DNA of 64,000 nt from Mauremys mutica (Eukaryota > Chordata > Testudines > Geoemydidae), in contig NC_059081.1 of the NCBI RefSeq assembly GCF_020497125.1, positions 59,044,768 through 59,108,767 of the forward strand, in the 5' to 3' direction. How positions within the stretch are numbered: position 1 is the first letter of the stretch; the number at the start of each line of letters is the position of its first letter. Below the pieces are notes generated by a model, which ran no database searches, had not been told where the DNA came from, and saw nothing but the letters and a program-made list of their open reading frames with translations. The position numbers were made by a program, and so were the translations under genes. This document shows, piece after piece, positions 57,973 to 64,000 of this stretch.

Positions 57973-60900
57973 GTAAGTGCCACGGGGGGGCGGGGCCGTG
58001 CTCTACCCGTCCCCGGTAACTGCCACGGGGGGGCGGGGCCGTGCTCTACCCGTCCCCGGTAACTGCCACGGGGAGGGCGGGGCCGTGCTCTATTCGTGCC
58101 CGGTAACTGCCACGGGGGGGCGGGGTCTACCTGTACCCGGTAACTGCCACGGGGGGGCGGGGCTCTACCCGTCCCCGGTAACTGCCACAGGGGGGGCAGG
58201 GCCGGGCTCTACATGTACCCGGTAAGTGCCGCGGGGGGGGGCCGTGCTCTACCCGTCCCCGGTAACTGCCACGGGGGGGGGGGGCCGGGCGGGCTCTACC
58301 CGTGCCCGGTAACTGCCACGGGGGGGGGCGGGCTCTACCCGTGCCCGGTAACTGCCACGGGGGGGGCGGGGCCGGGTGTGCTCTACCCGTGCCCGGTAAC
58401 TGCCACGGGGGGGGCGGGGCGGGCTCTACCCGTGCCCGGTAACTGCCACGGGGGGGCGGGGCCGTGCTCTACCCGTGCCCGGTAACTGCCACGGGGGGGG
58501 GCGGGCTCTACCCGTACCCGGTAACTGCCACGGGGGGGCGGGGCCGTGCTCTACCCGTGCCCGGTAACTGCCGCGGGGGGCGGGGCGGGGCCGTGCTCTA
58601 CCCGTACCCGGTAACTGCCACGGGGGGGGCGGGGCGGGCTCTACCCGTACCCGGTAACTGCCACGGGGGGGGCGGGGCCGGGCTCTACCCGTACCCGGTA
58701 ACTGCCACGGGGGGGCGGGCCGGGCTCTACCCGTACCCGGTAACTGCCACGGGGGGGGCGGGCCGGGCTCTACCCGTACCCGGTAACTGCCACGGGGGGG
58801 CGGGCCGGGCTCTACCCGTACCCGGTAACTGCCACGGGGGGGGCGGGGCCGGGCTCTACCCGTGCCCGGTAACTGCCACGGGGGGGCGGGGCGGGCTCTA
58901 CCCGTGCCCGGTAACTGCCAATGGAGGGGGCGGGGCGAGCTCTACCCGTACCCGGTAACTGCCAATGGGGGGGGCTCTACCCGTGCCCGGTAACTGCCAA
59001 TGGGGGGGACAGGGCGGGGTGTGCTCTACCCGTGCCTGTGCTCGGTAACTGGCCGAATCTCCTCCCTCCCATTGAGGTGCACTATCTCGTCCTTCCTGAA
59101 CTGCCCTTCACCCCCCTTCCTCCAATATCCTGTCTGGGTGTGGGGGAAGCTGCACCATGTCCAGGGCTCTCCCAGGCTCAGCCCTCCCTGCCCGTTGTTA
59201 GCAGCTAGCTTCATGGCATGCGAGGCGGGGGCAGGGTCTGTCATACCCTGGCGCAGCAGCTGGGGTGAGGTGGTGCTGAATGTGTGTCCCCAGCCACCTG
59301 GTTGCACCTTTTACCATTCAATGAGTTATTGTTGGTGGGTCTGTGTCCATCGCCCCTCGGTGCGCACTTCAGGTTCTGCAATAAGGAGAAAGTTGCTGGA
59401 GCAAACCGTACAGAGTCAGGGAGGTGGGACAGGCAGGGGCATATGCTGATCACAGACAGCTTGCTGCTGCACGGAGATGTGCCCTGTCCAGAGCTGTGTC
59501 CATCTGCCGGTTTCCCCAGCACCATAGTATCTGAATGCAATAAAGTCATCTGTGTCAGGAGATCTGGTTATGGTATGGAAGTTCCCAATGGTATTAAAAC
59601 AGGACTGACTCATGTCCCCAAATCATGAACTTTGAGGCTCTTAAGGCCCCAATCCTGAAAACACTTACTCACATATTGTGTAAAGTTTTATACATGCTTA
59701 AGTATTGACAAGCTCAGGGGCTGTACCATGCCTTGGGGACATGATGAAAACAAGATCTGCTCTTGGCTTGCAAGACTGAACCATGTTTAAACCTTGTTTT
59801 TTTTTGTTTGGTTTTTTTAAACTATAACTGAGTCCTTCAACACATTGGTTTCTACCATGCCTATGGGATTGAGGATGGTAGTCCTGTAACTAGCATGACT
59901 TCAATCCTGACGTAGACAATGCCTTTGTGTCCACTGCAATAGATCTTAGGACCTACAGTCTATGGAAGTTTGGAAAATTAGTATAATGTAGATCTTATCA
60001 AATACATCTGCAGAGCACCCTTCTGGACAGTGATTCCTTTCTCCCAGTAAGTGCTTTAGCACCTTGCAATGAAGTCTTCATGGGCAGACCCTTGTGCAGG
60101 TCTCCACTGCAGGATCAAGGCCCTATCACTGATGTTTTGCCTTGATCCTGCAGGTGCTTCTCTTTAAGATGTCTCTTTAAATCAGTGGGACTGCACACAT
60201 GCTGGTTAAGCACCTGTGTAAATTTTTGCAGGATTGGGGCCAAGGGATGTATCTTGCCCAGTTTTGGAATTTATTTTTCTTTCAAAGGATGCACTGACAC
60301 ATTTTTAATAGTATTTTTTAACCTCTCCCTTGTTGATAGTTAAACAAAATAGGGTTTTTCAGTGCAAAAGTGGCATCACTGTTTGACAAGCACTGATTTT
60401 TTCCCCCCTCAGTTTATTAACTAGAGATGCTTAAGCAAACTGCTGTTTTTTGCTTAGTGCCAGTGTTTTGAGTTTATAACAGAACTGTATGGGGCAGGTG
60501 TTCTTGATAATGTTGAGATTGCACTAGGAATGGTGTTAGTTAAAAGCGGCTGCAGAGAGTACTATAGTGTTTCCGCAGGCTGCATGATAATAGTGGCTAT
60601 TTTAGACAAAAAGGTTTTGGTGATGGAAGGTATTCTCAAAAAACATTTTTCTGATTTAAAAAAAAAAGGATTCTCTCTCTCTGTTTTTAACAGTCATAAA
60701 ATTGATAAAACTATGGTCCTAAAAACATACCATCACTTTGGAGGGGCAAGTGACAAGCTGTTGAGTCAACACTCTGGTGTCCATATTCAAAAAATGCTAT
60801 TGGCATTGAGTTAAATATGATTTTCGATTAGCTCACCTTAATACACAGGGAGAGCACAAATCTCTGAAGATTTGCTAATTTTTATGTGTATAGGACTATT

Positions 60901-61415
60901 TAAGGGAGGGAGAGACGTGGGGGGGGGGGTGTTGAACAATTTTGTCCTGTTACAAAATTATTAATTCGATGAAAGGTTATAAACCTGCAAACTGGTCTTT
61001 TAAACTGGTATGAAAAGCTTGAAGCAACAAGCCAATAGATGCTAAAATGTGAATCTTCTGAGGCTGATGCAGAACTTTGAGCATCGTTTTCTTTCCTCTT
61101 AGGCTTCTAGACAAGCTTCAGGTATTCCAGGGATGACTCCAACAGATGAAAAGTAAGTGGCTTCCTCCTTCCCATTCATTTTATTTGACCTTTGTTGCTG
61201 ACACTATTCATATAACTGTGTTTTTTATTCCTGTTACTCTTCCCTCAGAGATGGGAACTTGCCAGACATTGTAAACAGTGGCAGCCTGCATGAGTTCCTG
61301 GTGAATCTGCATGAGAAGTATGGCCCTGTTGTCTCTTTCTGGTTTGGAAGACGCCTTGTGGTCAGCGTGGGGTCCATAGATCTCCTGAAACAACACATTA
61401 ACCCCAACAGGACAT
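57901..61415 (+). CDS. CYP20A1: CYP20A1 (cytochrome P450 20A1), first three coding exons
   Basis: 5' part of an orphan cytochrome P450 whose substrate is unknown. Joined coding exons 57901-57972, 61103-61152 and 61249-61415 give 96 codons plus one base in a continuous frame. The N-terminus MLDFAIFAVTFLLILVGAVL is a single membrane anchor, as in microsomal P450s. Next comes ASRQASGIPGMTPTDEKDGN, then HEFLVNLHEKYGPVVSFWFG and LKQHINPNR. All match CYP20A1 as I recall it. The heme-binding cysteine region lies beyond the window. Exon 1 is followed directly by an array of decoy splice donors made from its own 3' end. Confidence 0.95.
57948..59055 (+). repeat. G-rich minisatellite built from the CYP20A1 exon 1 / intron 1 splice junction
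   Basis: About 26 tandem units, mostly 40-48 bases. Each unit has the form CTCTACCCGTnCCCGGTAACTG, CCACGG, a G run, then CGGGGCCGG. The first unit is the genuine end of exon 1 with its donor (GTAAGT at 57973). The array clearly arose by tandem duplication of the exon end plus the first bases of the intron. Unit 7 (donor at 58222) also keeps GTAAGT; nearly all others read GTAACT, lacking the +5 G. The last few units diverge (CCAATGG in place of CCACGG). G runs of 6-10 bases in every unit make G-quadruplexes likely. Homopolymer lengths may be unreliable. Confidence 0.95.
59056..61102. other. CYP20A1 intron 1 after the minisatellite
   Basis: About 2 kb of intron with a G run near 60920. No named repeat and no exon were recognised. 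Confidence 0.4.
61103..61152 (+). CDS. CYP20A1: CYP20A1 exon 2
   Basis: Fifty bases, phase 0 in and 2 out. The acceptor is TTTCCTCTTAG and the donor AAA/GTAAGT. It encodes ASRQASGIPGMTPTDE plus two bases of a Lys codon, the proline-rich hinge after the anchor. Confidence 0.93.
61249..61415 (+). CDS. CYP20A1: CYP20A1 exon 3
   Basis: 167 bases. The acceptor is CTTCCCTCAG and the donor CAT/GTAAGT. It encodes DGNLPDIVNSGSLHEFLVNL, then HEKYGPVVSFWFGRRLVVSV and LKQHINPNRT. The KYGPVVSFWFG segment is the P450 beta-1 sheet. It ends one base into the next codon; exon 4 is not in the window. Confidence 0.95.
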
Positions 61416-61837
61416 GTAAGTTTAATTTGCTTTCTCTCAGATTCGTTTCTCTGTTCACTTTTGCCCAGGGTTAAATCCTGGCTTCGCTGAAGTAAATGAG
61501 GGTTTTGCCATCGACTTTGAGGGAGGTAGGATTTCATTCACAGTATTTAAAGGAATGAGATTTAGCTTGAAACTGAATGAGTGGTGTGAGCTTGAGTCTC
61601 TGCTACTGCTTATAGAGATTGCATTTAAGTGACAAAATATTGTAACCATCCAGTGGTCTTTATAAAATGAGTTTGGTGATCTGTGTCCACTTCCCAGTGA
61701 GCAAGTATCCACATCACAAACCAGCCCTCATTAAACAGAGAGCCCAAAGCCAGAATGGTCATGGAGAATCATCTACCCAACCTCTCACCTCAATAGGGAG
61801 TCCTACCAGGGAAAATGTAGGAAAACTTCAACTGTGA

Positions 61838-62004
61838 GCTCTGTTACACTGTCTCCCCAGTGAAAATGGAAGCTCCTTCACTTTGGGTCACTTAAAAATA
61901 GATTGGACAAAGTAGTGTGGGTTGTACTGTAGGGAAGAGAAGAACCCAGCACTGGGCTAAATGATCTCACAGGTCTCCTGACTAAATTCTATTTCTTTGT
62001 GAAA
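61838..62004 (+). mobile_element. Old CR1 3' fragment
   Basis: AATAGATTGGACAAAGTAG, TTGTACTGTAGGGAAGAG and CACTGGGCTAAATGATCTCA follow the CR1 3' order with many substitutions. Confidence 0.65.
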
Positions 62005-62196
62005 ATAGAATTCTTCTAAGCACTAGACTTTGGTGACATGAATTAATTAAAAAGGCAAATATAGCCAAGTCCCCATGTACTCATTGAGAAGCTTGGTTTA
62101 TATTCTGCATCAAGGCCTCTGAATTTTCTTGCACTCTAAGGCAGCAGGACAGATTCTGTGTTAGTTTCAAACGAATTTTTAAAAGGATGATTTTAA

Positions 62197-62506
62197 ACAT
62201 AAGAACAGCCATACTGGGTCAGACCAAAGGTCCATCAAGCCCAGTATCCTGTCCTCTGACAGTGGCCAATGGCAGGTGCCCCAAAGGGAATGACAGGTTA
62301 TCATCAAATGATCTATGCCCTGTCACCCAATCCCAGCGTCTGGCAAACAGAGGCTAGCAACACCATTCCAGCCCATCCTGGCTAATAGCCATTGATGGAC
62401 CTACCTTCCATGCATCTGTCTAGCTCCCTTTTGAACCCCGTTATGGTATTGGCCTTTGCAACACCCTCTGGCTAGGAGTTCCAGAGGTTGACAGTGCATT
62501 GCATAA
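62197..62506 (-). mobile_element. CR1 LINE 3' end, minus strand
   Basis: Begins ACATAAGAACAGCCATACTG, then GGTCAGACCAAAGGTCCATC, the reverse of a CR1 tail. It continues to about 62506 through GCTAATAGCCATTGATGGAC. Same subfamily as the copy at 1717-2403, in the opposite orientation. Confidence 0.9.
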
Positions 62507-64000
62507 TTTTTTTTTATTAAATTATATTTGAAAATGGATAATACAATTAGTGCAGATATTAAATTTAGCTTATTTTAAGAAGTCCTGTATATTTTATTTT
62601 TCTTCGTGTAGCAAAATTCTGTATTGAAAAAACATTGGATTCATAAAAATTGTCAAGAGGGAAATATCCTACTGGGTTTTTTGGCAGCAGGGTAGGAGGG
62701 AAGTAGGGCTTTTGGCACTGGGGAAGGTGTGGCAGGTGTTTTGAGTCAGTAGGAATAAGCACATTGGTTGGATGAGCAGCTAACTAGCTACCCATGGTCA
62801 TGTTTAAATTGTCATCATTAGGTTTCAAAGTTACCAACTTACTGAGATGAATGGATGCAGTTCACACACTGAGCTAAATTTTCAGGCTCTCTGGAGACTC
62901 AGCCAGACATCACCGTCTCAGTTTGCACTCTGTTTACAATTGAAATGTTTCCTTTACTATCATAAGGGTCAGTACCTTTGTTTCCCTTTGAAATGAAAGC
63001 TTGGATTCCAGATCATGATTCCATGGCAAATTCCACTGTTGCAGAAGGTGAAAGAGGGTCTGTATAATTTAACATGACACTGTTTTCCATAAGAGACCTG
63101 GCACTCCTCTGCAGATGGGCAAGAGGAGTAGGTGTTAGTAACAGTAGTGCAATAAGAGCTCATTGGTGTGGCACTTTAGGGATTGTATGAGAAGCAATGT
63201 TATAGTCGAAAGTAAAAGATTCTGGCATTAGATCTCCCCGTATTATATCCTGACACGATTGTTGAAGGTAGTGCACATCCCCCAGCTCCTTCACGTTGAC
63301 TGAAATATTGTGTGCATGTCTGCAATGCTAGTGGGTAAAGCGAGGCCACAGAGCAGTAGAAGAAAGGGGACGAGCAGCACTGTATCCATGCCTCTCTCTG
63401 GGTCTCCATCCCATGAAATAATTGATTCTAGGATGAGCTTGTGGAGCAGTAGAACAGCAATGTTGTATCCATGAGGTAAGATGTAAACAGATTGTAAGTG
63501 AGCCAGGCTGCTAACTGATTGCTTTGGGGTCGGGTTGTAGTGTCATCTGATGCTGTACCAAGTTGATGACATTATCAGCCAGGGACCTTTAACGAGTTAT
63601 AAGTTATTGCTGCAGTTCTCATAAAAATGGCGAGAAGAGCCAGTTGACTGTTTATGTGGCCTGGCGGCACTGCACTCCAGGGAGACACTCCTAGGTATGT
63701 GAGGAGCAGCATGCTGTACTGTCACATGGAGGATCCAGTTCTGGGTCCCAGATTTCATGGAACAAGAGAGGTTTTGAGCTCTGTGGAGACCATTCCTGGA
63801 AGGAGGAAATGCCTTGTATTGCTATCAACTTAGAAGCAGCACCGACTGAGTTCAAAGGCAACTGTGTTCATTGTCCTTATTCAGAAGGATAGGTTGCCCT
63901 ACTTTTGGAAGCCTTTGAGCAGGGAGGACATCAAGGGCACAATGAGGAAATCCTAGAGGATTCTCTAAATTTCCCATTTCTTCCCCCCAAAAATCTGTTT
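62507..64000. other. CYP20A1 intron 3, unassigned
   Basis: I see no exon 4 of CYP20A1 and no named repeat up to the end of the window. Confidence 0.4.

Noticed and set aside
57977..58958. Plus-strand open frames with a repeated LPVPGNCHGG peptide
   Set aside because: They are translations of the minisatellite unit, whose frame changes with homopolymer length. No independent start or conservation is seen.

Overview
This is vertebrate nuclear DNA, almost certainly from a cryptodiran (hidden-necked) turtle. The genes are split into short exons with canonical GT/AG borders. Interspersed repeats are CR1 LINE fragments, a tRNA-derived SINE of the turtle Cry I type (10446-10620), many hAT- and mariner-like non-autonomous DNA transposons, a solo LTR and old MIR/L2 remnants. 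There is no prokaryotic gene organisation and no CRISPR array.

Three protein-coding genes can be read. (1) About 3.1-47.7 kb, plus strand: the last 26 coding exons (3450 coding bases, 1149 residues plus stop) of NBEAL1, a PH-BEACH-WD40 protein. Every exon border and phase joins in frame. The gene starts upstream of this window. An AT-rich, nearly transposon-free tract of about 7 kb follows the stop codon and is best read as a long 3' UTR ending at the AATAAA at 47674. (2) About 48.7-57.6 kb, minus strand: a eukaryotic peptidase E / alpha-aspartyl dipeptidase (family S51) gene. Six coding exons are visible, with the catalytic GSSAG serine and INPH histidine. One expected central exon was not found, and the start codon is out of frame by one base at a G/C homopolymer. 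(3) From 57.9 kb, plus strand: the first three coding exons of CYP20A1, an orphan cytochrome P450, which continues beyond the window. NBEAL1 followed by CYP20A1 is the gene order known from human 2q33.

The peptidase and CYP20A1 genes are head to head, with start codons 275 bases apart in a CpG-rich, TATA-less region with GC boxes and a CCAAT box. NBEAL1 and the peptidase gene converge tail to tail.

The most unusual structure is a G-rich minisatellite of about 26 copies (57948-59055) whose unit is the end of CYP20A1 exon 1 plus its 5' splice site. The array therefore holds about 25 decoy splice donors directly downstream of the real one. Almost all decoys read GTAACT rather than the authentic GTAAGT.

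Other points of interest are a 1.6-kb hAT element with very long inverted arms (20770-22394), two inverted copies of a composite element-within-element (35087-35632 and 48131-48570), a solo LTR with a perfect target duplication (5784-6585), and several complete non-autonomous hAT copies with exact 8-bp duplications. Family names for repeats come from memory of published consensus types and were not checked against a library.
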